Positions 52,097 through 60,002 are shown, counted from the stretch's first letter. The stretch is DNA of 64,000 bases from an uncultured Clostridia bacterium (GCA_934476675.1 CAKSOE010000009.1:36252-100251), one strand, 5' to 3'. Program-made: numbers and translations. The notes: generated by a model from the sequence alone, not told the origin.

Positions 52097-53584
52097 TTAT
52101 TTGGTTTTTTGAACAATACTCTTCCAAACCTCATAAGCACGATCCCAGTCCTCGCTGTCCTGCGGAATGTACTCTGCAATGTCAAAGCTGCGGCTGATTA
52201 TTTTTCTGCCTTCGCTCAAATCCTTTACCGCACCCGATGCCATAGCCTGGACAATGACGTTTCCGATGCTCGTTGCCTCGACAGGGCCTGCGTGTACGGT
52301 GCGTTTTGTGGCATTTGCGGAGAATTGGCAAATCATTTTGTCTTTTATGCCGCCGCCCACGATGTTTATTGAATTATATTTTTTGCCCGTAACTTCTTCC
52401 ATGCCCTCAATGGTGCTTCTGTATTTAAATGCAAGGCTCTGCGCAATGGTGCGGATAATTTCGCCTTTTGTTTCGGGTACGTGCTGATTTGTCATGCGGC
52501 AGTATTCGCGTATACGCCCGGGCATATTTCCGGGTGTCTGGAACTTTTCATAATCGGGGTCGATAAAGCTTTCAAACGGCTTTGCGGCTCTTGCCTGTTT
52601 TTCGAGGTCGTCAAAGCTGAGTTTTTCGCCCTCACGCTCCCATTGACGTTTTGATTCCTGGATAAGCCACATTCCCATTATATTTTTAAGGAAACGAACC
52701 GTTTTGTTAACTCCGCCCTCGTTTGTGAAGTTGTATTTCAATGCGCCGTCGCTCACGTTCGGCTCTTTAAGCTCCACGCCCATAAGCGACCATGTACCCG
52801 ATGAAACATATATAAAATCGTCACCGTCCGTAACGGGTACGGACGCAACCGCCGATGCTGTGTCGTGAGATGCCGCCGCAATTACCGGAACCTGTTCGAT
52901 ACCCAGTTCCTCCGCAAGCTCTGCACGAACCTTGCCTACGGTTTCGCCGGGATAAATCATGTCGGCAAAAATATCTGTCGGCAAACCGAGCCTGTTTAAT
53001 AAATCGTATGCCCAGTCGCCCTTGGCGCTGTCGTACATTTGCGAGGTTGACGCTATTGTGTATTCCGTGCGCTTTTCGCCCGTGAGGAAGAAGTTGAATA
53101 AATCGGGAATAAATAAGAGGGTTTTTGCGTTTTTTAAAGCCGTATCGCCGGAAAGCTTTGCCGAAAGCAGCTGATATAAGGTGTTGAACCAGTTAAACGC
53201 AATGCCGGTCTGTGCGAATATTTCCTCTTTCGGCACAAGCGCAAACGCTTTGCTATACATTCCCTCAGTGCGCACATCTCTGTAATGGTACGGGTTTTCC
53301 AAAAGCTTGTCGTTCTTGTCAAGAAGCGCATAATCCACGCCCCAAGTGTCTATGCCGATGCAGTCAATGTCACGGTCGCCCGAATTGACGCACTTTAATA
53401 TGCCTTGCTTTATTTCATGGAATAACCGCAGAACGTCCCAGTAAAGACTGCCGTTTATGTTGACGGGATCGTTGGAAAAACGGTGTTTTTCCTCCAATGT
53501 AATTTTTTCTCCGTCGAATTTTGCGAGCATTGCTCTGCCGGACGACGCGCCGAAATCAAAAGCTAAAAATTTATATGTTTTCAT
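52097..53584 (-). CDS. rhaB: Rhamnulokinase
   Basis: A 495-residue FGGY-family kinase phosphorylating L-rhamnulose. FLAFDFGASSGRAMLAKFDG (ATP phosphate-1 loop) starts it; the RhaB-typical GSLYWDVLRLFHEIKQG, DTWGVDYALLD and HDTASAVASVPV with SSGTWSLMGVEL follow. NIVGGGIKDKMICQ binds adenosine. Start ATG 53584 has AAGGAGA upstream; the open frame runs further to 53689 but overlaps the DUF559 gene. Isomerase and aldolase genes are not adjacent. Rhamnose is common in pectin. Confidence 0.95.
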   Translation of the reverse strand: MKTYKFLAFDFGASSGRAMLAKFDGEKITLEEKHRFSNDPVNINGSLYWDVLRLFHEIKQGILKCVNSGDRDIDCIGIDTWGVDYALLDKNDKLLENPYHYRDVRTEGMYSKAFALVPKEEIFAQTGIAFNWFNTLYQLLSAKLSGDTALKNAKTLLFIPDLFNFFLTGEKRTEYTIASTSQMYDSAKGDWAYDLLNRLGLPTDIFADMIYPGETVGKVRAELAEELGIEQVPVIAAASHDTASAVASVPVTDGDDFIYVSSGTWSLMGVELKEPNVSDGALKYNFTNEGGVNKTVRFLKNIMGMWLIQESKRQWEREGEKLSFDDLEKQARAAKPFESFIDPDYEKFQTPGNMPGRIREYCRMTNQHVPETKGEIIRTIAQSLAFKYRSTIEGMEEVTGKKYNSINIVGGGIKDKMICQFSANATKRTVHAGPVEATSIGNVIVQAMASGAVKDLSEGRKIISRSFDIAEYIPQDSEDWDRAYEVWKSIVQKTK

Positions 53585-53625
53585 ATTCTTCTCCTTAATA
53601 TAGATTGGTAGGGGTAAGTAAGCCG

Positions 53626-54006
53626 TCATGAACGGACTGACGGGGTTTCGGTATAAGGTGCGGTGATGTTTCTGACAACATCTGTGCACACGTTGGGAAA
53701 ATTTTCTGTAATATCCAAATAAGAATATCTGACAACCTTGGTTTTCAAATATCTGAAATAATCGTTTCTTTCCGACTCTCTTTTTATTTGCTCATCACCG
53801 TGATTCTGCGAGTCATAAATCTCTATAACCATTTTAACCGACGGGATATAAAAATCAACAGTATATCTGCCTATTACCTTTCTTCTGTATACTGTCATGG
53901 GCAAACACTGCAAAAAATCATACCATAAATGCATTTCGGCTTTTGTTCTGAGTTTCTTTGGGTCGTAAGCCTTATCTGTTACTGTCTTGTTAATTTGCGT
54001 GTCCAT
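53626..54006 (-). CDS. DUF559-family protein (Vsr-like endonuclease fold)
   Basis: A 126-residue protein matching DUF559: RTKAEMHLWYDFLQC, RRKVIGRYTVDFYIP and VIEIYDSQN HGDE. In the active site of restriction-like nucleases D-(x)n-ExK is expected; here VDFY and EIYDSQNH align with the D and the E-x-D of Vsr-like proteins, so catalytic status is doubtful. Start ATG 54006 with GGA nine bases upstream; a consensus-like promoter at 54056-54084 precedes it. It is 41 bp upstream of rhaB and may share its transcript. Function unknown. Confidence 0.8.
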   Translation of the reverse strand: MDTQINKTVTDKAYDPKKLRTKAEMHLWYDFLQCLPMTVYRRKVIGRYTVDFYIPSVKMVIEIYDSQNHGDEQIKRESERNDYFRYLKTKVVRYSYLDITENFPNVCTDVVRNITAPYTETPSVRS

Positions 54007-54055
54007 AATTGAATTTCCAACCTCTTTTTCATTTGATTTTAATTTTGTGATACCC

Positions 54056-54084
54056 ATTATATCACAAATGAATGAATTTGGCAA
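54056..54084 (-). promoter_or_regulatory. Sigma-A promoter of the DUF559-rhaB transcript
   Basis: Minus strand TTGCCA (54084-54079), 17-bp spacer, TATAAT (54061-54056), ~50 bases before ATG 54006. Confidence 0.7.
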
Positions 54085-54197
54085 GATATTTCAAAAAAAT
54101 TGTTTAAATAGTAAAATTGTTGTCGAAGAAAAAGCAAAAAATTATTATGACTGACAACTTGCACAATAAAAAAAAACATTTTGTTGCATTTTACTGA

Positions 54198-54226
54198 TTG
54201 AAATTTACCCCTCTATGATTTATAAT
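54198..54226 (+). promoter_or_regulatory. Sigma-A promoter of the dockerin operon
   Basis: TTGAAA (54198-54203), 17-bp spacer, TATAAT (54221-54226). The start of transcription would be near 54233, leaving a ~190-base leader. Confidence 0.75.
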
Positions 54227-54232
54227 AAACGT

Positions 54233-54423
54233 AAGACAATTGAAAATGTGCGGTAGTATGTCTTTGCAGGACGGCATATTTCTAAGTCGAACATTTTTAA
54301 ATTAAATAATAATTTATTTAAGATGATCAAGAAACATGGGGCATATCCCGCCGAGAGAGATGTTCTGACGGGGAAAATACGGAATATGTTTTTTGCTCAG
54401 AATTTAAAGGAGGAAAAGAAAAA
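54233..54423 (+). other. Long untranslated leader of the dockerin operon with several short inverted repeats
   Basis: No open frame of note lies here. Short stems can be drawn: GGGCATATCCC near 54340-54350, CCCG/CGGG (54348 with 54379), and AACAT/ATGTT around them (54333 with 54361). AAGGAGG ends the leader before ATG 54424. I do not recognise a riboswitch class (c-di-GMP motifs are absent). Together with 54085-54197 this is the only gene-free stretch over 300 bases besides 13353-13724. Confidence 0.4.
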
Positions 54424-55041
54424 ATGAAATTATCAAAATTATTGGTTTCATGTGTAGCAGCAGGCGCACTTGCAGCTGCTTGCACAACAGCGGCATTTGC
54501 AGCGGATGCGGTTACTGCTACATATGCGGACGGTAAGGTTACAATTTCCGGTTTCCAGACTTATGCCAGCGCAGTGTCCGGAGATCTTACATTGCTTATC
54601 CTGTCGGAGGATACAACGGTAACTTCCGATAATGCTAACAATATTATTAAGCAGATAGATCAGTTCGGTAAAAATACAGTTACTGTAGCTGAGGACGGCA
54701 CATATTCAAAGGAAGTCACAGTCGGTACGCTGGATACTGCAAATAAAACATATTATGTACGTCTCGGCGGCGCTGAAGTTAGCGATCTTTACGCAAACGG
54801 ATTTGTTGCTACAACATTCTCAACATCAACCACCCCGCAGTATACTTTGGGTGACGTAAATAATGATGGAGATATAAATGTTAATGACTCTTTGCTAGTA
54901 AAGCAGTCAGAAGTTAAGCTTGTAACGCTGACAGATACACAGCAATTAGCAGCTGATGTTAATAAAGATGGCGAAGTAAACGTTAACGATTCTTTGAAAA
55001 TAAAACAATATGAAGTAAAGATTATTACAAGCTTCGATTAA
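54424..55041 (+). CDS. Secreted protein with C-terminal type I dockerin
   Basis: A 205-residue exported protein. The signal peptide ends AAFAAD at residues ~25-27. A ~100-residue beta-rich domain of no recognised family follows (VTISGFQTYASAVSGDLTLL, ... YYVRLGGAEV). Residues ~142-203 are a dockerin with two calcium loops, DVNNDGDINVNDSLLVKQ and DVNKDGEVNVNDSLKIKQ, and the paired helices. Dockerins bind cohesins of a cellulosome or a surface scaffold. No catalytic module is present, so it is a structural or binding component. It is first in an operon with a second exported protein. Confidence 0.85.
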   Translation: MKLSKLLVSCVAAGALAAACTTAAFAADAVTATYADGKVTISGFQTYASAVSGDLTLLILSEDTTVTSDNANNIIKQIDQFGKNTVTVAEDGTYSKEVTVGTLDTANKTYYVRLGGAEVSDLYANGFVATTFSTSTTPQYTLGDVNNDGDINVNDSLLVKQSEVKLVTLTDTQQLAADVNKDGEVNVNDSLKIKQYEVKIITSFD

Positions 55042-55059
55042 TTTGAGAGGTAGAAAACT

Positions 55060-56004
55060 ATGAAAGTAATAAAGAAAATGATGGCTGCTATGTGTGCACT
55101 AGTAGTAGCAGCATCAGCATTTGCAGCTGTTTCAGTTAGTGCTGCTAATAATGCTGATAATCCTTTGGATATTTATTTAACAGAAGTAACTCATACAGCT
55201 AAGGGTCTTTATACAATCAATGTTGATTATAAAGATTATGTAGTAAATACAGGAGTAGCATCATTGTCACTGACATTCGAAGTATCAGATGATGCTGCAA
55301 TTTCAAAAGTGTCTGGTTCACCAGTTAACTGCACAGCTGGTGCGTTAACTAATTATTGGACCGCAGATGGTAAGGGTTATATTGGTACAACTGTTGATAG
55401 TGTAACAGGTGATGTTGTTCCTGATTTTTCAAAGACTGAGGGAACATATTACACATATAAAATTAAATTAAATGATGGTTATTATGATGCAACAACAGGT
55501 GATGTTACAAAGCCGATTACAATTAAATTAAGTAAGGTTGTAGGAAGTTTTGGTGATAAGGTTTATGATGCGGATTTTGATGAGTGGTCATTTGACAGTA
55601 CAAAGGTATCTTCCGTTTCATTGAATAGCGGAGTAAATTCATCAAAGGATTTGGCTCTGAAACCGGCAACAACTGAAGATCCTAAGCCGGACTACGTATA
55701 TGATGAAAAAGATCCGTCAGCTACTAAATGGAAAGCAGCTGATACAGACGTTGCTCCGAGTGTATATGAAGGTACAGACGGCAGCAAGGCTGTAGGTGCA
55801 AAAGCAACAGTTAATCCGGGAAGCGACAAAAACACATATACAGGTCTTGTATGGAAAGTTAAGAGTGCAGACGGAGCAAAGACATACACTTATACACAGG
55901 GTGTTAACATTACGGGCGCAGCTGATTTCGTATACGGTATTGTAATCAATGGCGCAACAGAGAGTGATGTTGATTTGAATAGCTTCGGCGTTGCTGTTAA
56001 ATAA
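55060..56004 (+). CDS. Secreted protein with cohesin-like N-terminal region
   Basis: A 314-residue exported protein; the signal peptide ends VSVSAAN near residue 29. Residues ~35-190 have the alternating pattern of a cohesin or similar jelly-roll (LYTINVDYKDYVVNTGVASL, SLTFEV, YYTYKIKLNDGYYD). Residues ~215-314 form a second beta domain (DPSATKWKAADTDVAPSVYE, then VWKVKSADGAKTYTYT). Cohesin identity is a guess from context next to a dockerin protein; no anchor motif is visible. Up to about 55620 codons are strikingly AT-rich (AAT, GAT, TTA), then return to the genome norm, so the gene may be a mosaic. Confidence 0.55.
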   Translation: MKVIKKMMAAMCALVVAASAFAAVSVSAANNADNPLDIYLTEVTHTAKGLYTINVDYKDYVVNTGVASLSLTFEVSDDAAISKVSGSPVNCTAGALTNYWTADGKGYIGTTVDSVTGDVVPDFSKTEGTYYTYKIKLNDGYYDATTGDVTKPITIKLSKVVGSFGDKVYDADFDEWSFDSTKVSSVSLNSGVNSSKDLALKPATTEDPKPDYVYDEKDPSATKWKAADTDVAPSVYEGTDGSKAVGAKATVNPGSDKNTYTGLVWKVKSADGAKTYTYTQGVNITGAADFVYGIVINGATESDVDLNSFGVAVK

Positions 56005-56023
56005 TTGAAGGAGGTATAATATA

Positions 56024-56179
56024 ATGAAAAAATATGAGAATCCGGAAATTACAATAACAATGTTCGATAGCGAATCAGTATTATGCGATAGCGTAACAGC
56101 TTCACAGTTAGCAAAGCAAGCTCTTGGTGAGGCTACTACAATTGAAACATCCTTATCGGATTGGACAGTTACACTGTAA
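56024..56179 (+). CDS. 51-residue small peptide with leader-like N-terminus
   Basis: ATG 56024 to TAA 56177, with strong GAAGGAGG 10 bases upstream and 19 bp after the previous stop. It begins MKKYENPEITITMFDSESVL, a start common to many short Firmicute peptides of unknown role, followed by CDSVTASQLAKQALGEATTI and ETSLSDWTVTL. There is no hydrophobic signal sequence. The acidic conserved N-terminal half and variable Thr/Ser-rich C-terminal half recall modified-peptide precursors, but no modifying enzyme lies nearby. Clearly a gene by its ribosome site; function unknown. Confidence 0.7.
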   Translation: MKKYENPEITITMFDSESVLCDSVTASQLAKQALGEATTIETSLSDWTVTL

Positions 56180-56277
56180 TGGACATTATAGTTAGAGAGA
56201 GGTCAGCAAGGAGAGAGTACATGGAGTGTTCGAAATATCCGATGTACATAAATGCTGATTATATGATGTCAATATAG
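56179..56277 (+). other. Tiny frame overlapping the peptide stop (possible coupled ORF)
   Basis: ATG 56179 shares one base with the TAA of the 51-residue peptide and runs 32 codons to TAG 56275 (MDIIVRERSARREYMECSKY, then PMYINADYMMSI). The overlap would allow re-initiation. No similarity is recognised; it could be the stub of a deleted third or fourth gene. Confidence 0.3.
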
Positions 56278-56305
56278 ACGACCGGCACACGTCAATCTAA
56301 AAGCG

Positions 56306-56333
56306 AGCCCCTGTTAAGACAGGGGCTTTTTTT
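56306..56333 (+). terminator. Terminator of the dockerin operon
   Basis: AGCCCCTGT (56306-56314), loop TAAG, ACAGGGGCT (56319-56327), then TTTTTTT. Confidence 0.92.
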
Positions 56334-56351
56334 AGCGGAGATGAATTTCAC

Positions 56352-56702
56352 TTAGTGATTCATGTCCGCCGATTTTAATATTTGTTTTATGTTTTCTTTT
56401 AGCATCGGAATGTCTATCTTGACAGTATTATATACTATATTCATATCCAATGTTCCGTATTTATGTGTGGCTACATCACGAAATCCCGAAATAGCTTTCC
56501 ATGGTACACTTTTGTATTCGTTTCTAAACTCGAGAGTTAAGTTTTTAACCAATTCACCTATATTTATAACCGACATTGCCGCCGCACGTTTTAATATGTC
56601 ATCAGATACAAAATCCTCTTGCTTTACATCAGACAGCATTTTTATTGCAACATTTGCCTCATCAATAATTTTATCAAGTATTATTTTATCTCTATGCTGC
56701 AT
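56352..56702 (-). CDS. hepT: HepT-like toxin (HEPN ribonuclease, DUF86)
   Basis: A 116-residue all-helical HEPN protein with the RNase motif R-x4-HKY (RDVATHKYGT, Tyr being the AMPylation target) preceded by WKAISGF. Its first 11 bases overlap the end of the partner nucleotidyltransferase gene. HepT toxins cleave RNA or tRNA and are silenced by the MntA antitoxin, which adds AMP to the tyrosine. It faces the dockerin operon terminator with 19 bp between. Confidence 0.9.
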   Translation of the reverse strand: MQHRDKIILDKIIDEANVAIKMLSDVKQEDFVSDDILKRAAAMSVINIGELVKNLTLEFRNEYKSVPWKAISGFRDVATHKYGTLDMNIVYNTVKIDIPMLKENIKQILKSADMNH

Positions 56703-56982
56703 AAAGCGACACCACCTTGTTTATTTCAAGTATTGAATCCTTGGGAACAGGAAGAGTGATTACATCCACAGGTGTATTAAGCAATTCTTCCATGCGGCAT
56801 TTAACAGCACATACAGTTAAAAGGGTAACTTTTATTTGCGGTGAAAACTCAACAAGAATATCCACATCGCTATTCTCAGTATTTCGGCTTTCAGCATAAG
56901 AGCCGAATAAACTTATGCCGATTATCGGAAATTCCATTGCAACGGTTTCAGCCGCAACCATTATTTGTTTAATTGTCAGCAT
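56692..56982 (-). CDS. mntA: MntA-like nucleotidyltransferase antitoxin
   Basis: A 96-residue minimal nucleotidyltransferase. The GS-x10-DVD motif is GSYAESRNTENSDVD, followed by ILVEF; the third acidic residue lies further on at PVDVITL. It is thought to AMPylate and neutralise HepT. The start ATG 56982 follows GGAGC by 8 bases; the ATG at 57000 lies before that site. The pair forms a type VII-like toxin-antitoxin module and is codirectional and overlapping. Confidence 0.9.
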   Translation of the reverse strand: MLTIKQIMVAAETVAMEFPIIGISLFGSYAESRNTENSDVDILVEFSPQIKVTLLTVCAVKCRMEELLNTPVDVITLPVPKDSILEINKVVSLYAA

Positions 56983-57208
56983 AGTATCAGCTCCTTTCAT
57001 ACTTATATTATACTACATAACTGCAATAAATACAATAGAAAATGAAAATTTTCATCTTAGCGTATGGTGTAAGTATATTCTAACATTTAAATATGCGGTT
57101 TATACACATAAATCAGAAAAATTACTATCTCATTTTAAAGGTATGTTGAACGTCAACATACAAATTAAAATAAATAAAAATGGATATTTGCCACGTCTGC
57201 CGACTGAA

Positions 57209-57237
57209 AAAAACACGCCCGATATGGACGTGTTTTT
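57209..57237 (-). terminator. Terminator of tmRNA
   Basis: AAAAACACG (57209-57217) pairs with CGTGTTTTT (57229-57237); on the minus strand it is followed by TTTTTT. It lies 3 bases after the tmRNA 3' end. Confidence 0.8.
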
Positions 57238-57240
57238 AGG

Positions 57241-57591
57241 TGGTGGAGATGACGAGAATCGAACTCGTGTCCGAAAATAATTCCGCCCGGGCTTCTCCGA
57301 GTGCAGGTTATGCTTCACATTCCCTTTGCCGCTGCTCCATAACCAAAGCTACGGCATCAGTAGTTTCTGATGCATGGCGGAAACCGAAACGCTTTTCCGC
57401 TCACGTTCACCGCTTAAATGATGCCTCAGTCCGAAATGCGGTAATTCCGGAGGAGACAACGCTGCAATTAGGCAGCGTAAGCTAATTCGTAATCGTTAGC
57501 GTTTATATTTAAAAATTAAGCCGTTTTAAGTGGTACTCAACACTACTCGCTGCCCGAGGTTCACTATCTCCGTCGAAACCATGACATCCCC
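57241..57591 (-). ncRNA. ssrA: Transfer-messenger RNA (tmRNA)
   Basis: A 351-base one-piece tmRNA. On the minus strand the 5' end is GGGGATGTCATGGTTTCGAC and the 3' end is GAGTTCGATTCTCGTCATCT then CCACCA, which pair as the alanyl-tRNA-like acceptor and T arm. The reading frame in the middle encodes the tag ANDYELAYAA and then TAA, an acceptable substrate for ClpXP. Pseudoknot-like GC-rich stems follow. It rescues stalled ribosomes together with SmpB (not in this window). Promoter at 57608-57636. Confidence 0.96.
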
Positions 57592-57607
57592 GTATGGCTT
57601 TATACTA

Positions 57608-57636
57608 AGTATACCATAAGTATTTGCAAAAATCAA
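57608..57636 (-). promoter_or_regulatory. Promoter of tmRNA
   Basis: Minus strand TTGATT (57636-57631), 17-bp spacer, TATACT (57613-57608), about 17 bases before the mature 5' end, leaving a short leader for RNase P. Confidence 0.65.
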
Positions 57637-57681
57637 TATTTTTAATACCTGTTTTAACAAAATATTAAAGATATTCATTTT

Positions 57682-58404
57682 CTATCCCTGTAAAAGACAG
57701 CTGATTTCATGTGAGGTGAGATGACGCCACCTGCCTACGGGAAGATTTCCCAGCTCAAGCTCTCCGATTTTTATACGCTGAAGCGCTGATACTTTATAGC
57801 CGAGAGATTCAAACATTTTTCTTACTTGTCTGTTCTTACCCTCGTGTATGGTTATTTTAATTGCGGTTTTGCCCATTTCCGCGTCAAGAATTTCCACTTC
57901 GGCAGGGGAGGTTTTATAGTCCTCAATCCTTACTCCGCTGCGCAGCCTGTTTAGGTCGGGAATGGTAATGCCGCCGTTAATTACGGCAATATATGTCTTA
58001 TTCACGTGAAATTTTGGGTGCGTAACCTTGTAGGTAAAGCTGCCGTCGTTTGTCATAAGCAGCATTCCCTCGGTTTCGTAATCCAGTCTGCCTACCGGAA
58101 AGATACGTGTGCTTATCTCTGGACGCACAAGGTCAACGACTGTGGGACGGTCAAACTGGTCGTTTACCGTGGAAACATATCCGACGGGTTTATTAAGCAT
58201 TATATAGTATTTTTTGTCTTTTATTTCAAGCGTTTTTTTATCAAGAGTGACGCTGTCGCAGCCTATTTCGACTTTAACGCCCTGTTCCGTTACGGTTTTT
58301 CCGTTTACGGCAATACGCCCCTCGCTTATCATTGTTTCCGCAGCGCGCCTTGAAGCGGCGCCGCTCATTGCAATATATTTTTGTAATCTCACAATTTCTC
58401 CCAT
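57682..58404 (-). CDS. rluB: Pseudouridine synthase RluB/RsuA type
   Basis: A 240-residue enzyme. The N-terminal S4 domain is VRLQKYIAMSGAASRRAAET, and the catalytic Asp is in FPVGRLDYETEGMLLMTNDG. The C-terminal conserved motif is EGKNRQVRKMFESLGYKVSA, then LQRIKIG. It probably modifies 23S rRNA U2605-region or 16S U516. The start is ATG 58404 with AGGAGC 8 bases upstream; the open frame to 58458 overlaps the carboxypeptidase end. It lies 23 bp after dacF, both minus. Confidence 0.93.
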   Translation of the reverse strand: MGEIVRLQKYIAMSGAASRRAAETMISEGRIAVNGKTVTEQGVKVEIGCDSVTLDKKTLEIKDKKYYIMLNKPVGYVSTVNDQFDRPTVVDLVRPEISTRIFPVGRLDYETEGMLLMTNDGSFTYKVTHPKFHVNKTYIAVINGGITIPDLNRLRSGVRIEDYKTSPAEVEILDAEMGKTAIKITIHEGKNRQVRKMFESLGYKVSALQRIKIGELELGNLPVGRWRHLTSHEISCLLQG

Positions 58405-58427
58405 GTAAAGTAGCTCCTTCCAAATGG

Positions 58428-59546
58428 CTAAGACAGCTGCAGCAGCAGCTTTTTGCATTGATTTATAATGTGTGTTTTAAGACTTTTTGTAATCACAAGC
58501 TGTTCGTCTCCGAATATATCCTGTGCGGATATAATATCTGTTCTGCCGACTTCGTTTCCGCGGCACATTATTTGAATATATCCGACCTTTTCATCTTTGT
58601 TTACCGGTGCGTCTATTACAGCAGGCATATTTATAACAGCCTCCGCATCAGTTTTTGCGTTTTTCAGAGAGGGAATTATGAAATCCTCAGCGGCGATGAA
58701 ATCATAATCACCGGCAGATTTTACAACATATCCCTTATGCACTGCATAGAAAGGCTCTGATTTATCGAATATATCGTTGTACATGGTCAAATGATTTTCC
58801 CAGTCGTTCGGATCGTTAAGGGTAACGGCGATATATTTCATACCGTTACGCTCGGCGGAACTGACCAGACATCTGCCCGCTTTTTTTGTATACCCTGTTT
58901 TTACACCGGTGCAGTCGCCGAACATTGCAAGAAGCTTATTGTGATTACGAAAATACAAAACGGCATTGGGATTATTTACAAGCGTTACACGCCGCTGCTG
59001 AGTTGCGACTATTTCAGCAAACTTTTCGTTCTGCAAGGCGCATCGGGTGATTAAAGCCATATCGTATGCGGTTGTATAATGCCCGTCGCAGGGCAGGCCG
59101 CTCGGATTTAAAAAGCAGGTATCATTTGCACCGATTTCCTTCGCGCGTTTGTTCATCATTTCAGCAAATGCATCGCTGCTTCCGGCAACCTCCGCGGCAA
59201 TTGCTTCGGCGGCATCGTTGCCGGAGTTTAACATCAGACCGTATAATGAGTCATTCATATAGAGTTTATCTCCGGCTTTGGCATAAGTGGAGGAACCTGC
59301 TGTGCGAACATCGCTGTCGCTCATTGTAACAATATCGCAGGGGTCGCTGTTTTCAAGTGCGACGAGCGCAGTCATAATCTTTGTTGTGCTTGCCATAGGA
59401 CGTTTTGTGTAGGCGTCCTGTTCATACACAATTTCGCCTGTTACGGCATTCATAAGACAAGCGCTTGTGTTTTCGGCTGCGGCAAGAGCCGAACCTGAAA
59501 CGCATATAACGAAAATTACAGCATAAATAAATAGATACCTTATCAT
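58428..59546 (-). CDS. dacF: D-alanyl-D-alanine carboxypeptidase (DacF/PBP5 family)
   Basis: A 372-residue exported penicillin-binding protein. Signal peptide 1-22 (VSGSALAAAENTS). Active-site S-x-x-K is MASTTKIMTAL, S-x-N is LNSGNDAAEAI, K-T-G is GVKTGYTKKAG. A C-terminal PBP5-type beta domain (VINMPAVIDAPVNKDEKVGY) follows. It trims the terminal D-Ala from peptidoglycan stems. In Bacillus, dacF precedes sporulation sigma-F genes; here rluB follows, as for dacB neighbours. No membrane-anchoring amphipathic helix is convincing at the end. Confidence 0.93.
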   Translation of the reverse strand: MIRYLFIYAVIFVICVSGSALAAAENTSACLMNAVTGEIVYEQDAYTKRPMASTTKIMTALVALENSDPCDIVTMSDSDVRTAGSSTYAKAGDKLYMNDSLYGLMLNSGNDAAEAIAAEVAGSSDAFAEMMNKRAKEIGANDTCFLNPSGLPCDGHYTTAYDMALITRCALQNEKFAEIVATQQRRVTLVNNPNAVLYFRNHNKLLAMFGDCTGVKTGYTKKAGRCLVSSAERNGMKYIAVTLNDPNDWENHLTMYNDIFDKSEPFYAVHKGYVVKSAGDYDFIAAEDFIIPSLKNAKTDAEAVINMPAVIDAPVNKDEKVGYIQIMCRGNEVGRTDIISAQDIFGDEQLVITKSLKTHIINQCKKLLLQLS

Positions 59547-59698
59547 TCTATTCTCCTATTATACAACGGATTACCTTTGAATGCAAGATTAAATCCGTAT
59601 TTAATGTATTTTTTTAGTACAATTTGCATTGCGGATACGTTATTTTCTGTATCCTTTTCGTATATTCATAATATATTAAATTTATTTTAAAAAAATTC

Positions 59699-59727
59699 TT
59701 GACAAATATAAAATAATGTGCTATAAT
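59699..59727 (+). promoter_or_regulatory. Sigma-A promoter of tRNA-Leu
   Basis: TTGACA (59699-59704), 17-bp spacer, TATAAT (59722-59727), both perfect, 41 bases before the tRNA. The intergenic stretch 59547-59698 is very AT-rich and empty. Confidence 0.85.
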
Positions 59728-59768
59728 TAATTCGTTGTTGAGCGTAATTTGAAAGGTTAACACAGAAT

Positions 59769-59852
59769 GCGATGGTGGCGGAATTGGCAGACGCGCACGT
59801 TTGAGGGGCGTGTGGTTTCACCGTACCGGTTCAAGTCCGGTCCTTCGCACCA
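59769..59852 (+). tRNA. tRNA-Leu (anticodon GAG)
   Basis: An 84-base class II tRNA with encoded CCA (59850-59852). The anticodon loop is TTGAGGG giving GAG, the anticodon stem CACGT/GCGTG, the T arm ACCGG/CCGGT with loop TTCAAGT, and the long variable arm begins TGG. The acceptor stem GCGATGG/CCTTCGC has one T-T mismatch at position 5-68. It reads CUU/CUC codons. Confidence 0.93.
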
Positions 59853-59856
59853 AATA

Positions 59857-59890
59857 AGAACCTCAAGGTTGATAGAAACCTTGAGGTTCT
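59857..59890 (+). terminator. Terminator of tRNA-Leu
   Basis: AGAACCTCAAGGTT (59857-59870) pairs perfectly with AACCTTGAGGTTCT (59877-59890), then TTTCTTTT. Confidence 0.9.
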
Positions 59891-59955
59891 TTTCTTTTAT
59901 TTCGGTTTCAAAGAAACCCTTAGCCAGTGCGGTTTTCGGAATACATCGTGTAAAA

Positions 59956-60002
59956 GTGCTGCCAAGCAATAATGTTTTCTCATTATCGGCAGCACATTTT
60001 TT
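59956..60002 (+). terminator. Second hairpin terminator before the cassette
   Basis: GTGCTGCC (59956-59963) pairs with GGCAGCAC (59988-59995), with an inner ATAAT/ATTAT extension, followed by ATTTTTTG. No gene ends just before it, so it is probably inherited with the repeat-bounded block. Confidence 0.55.
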
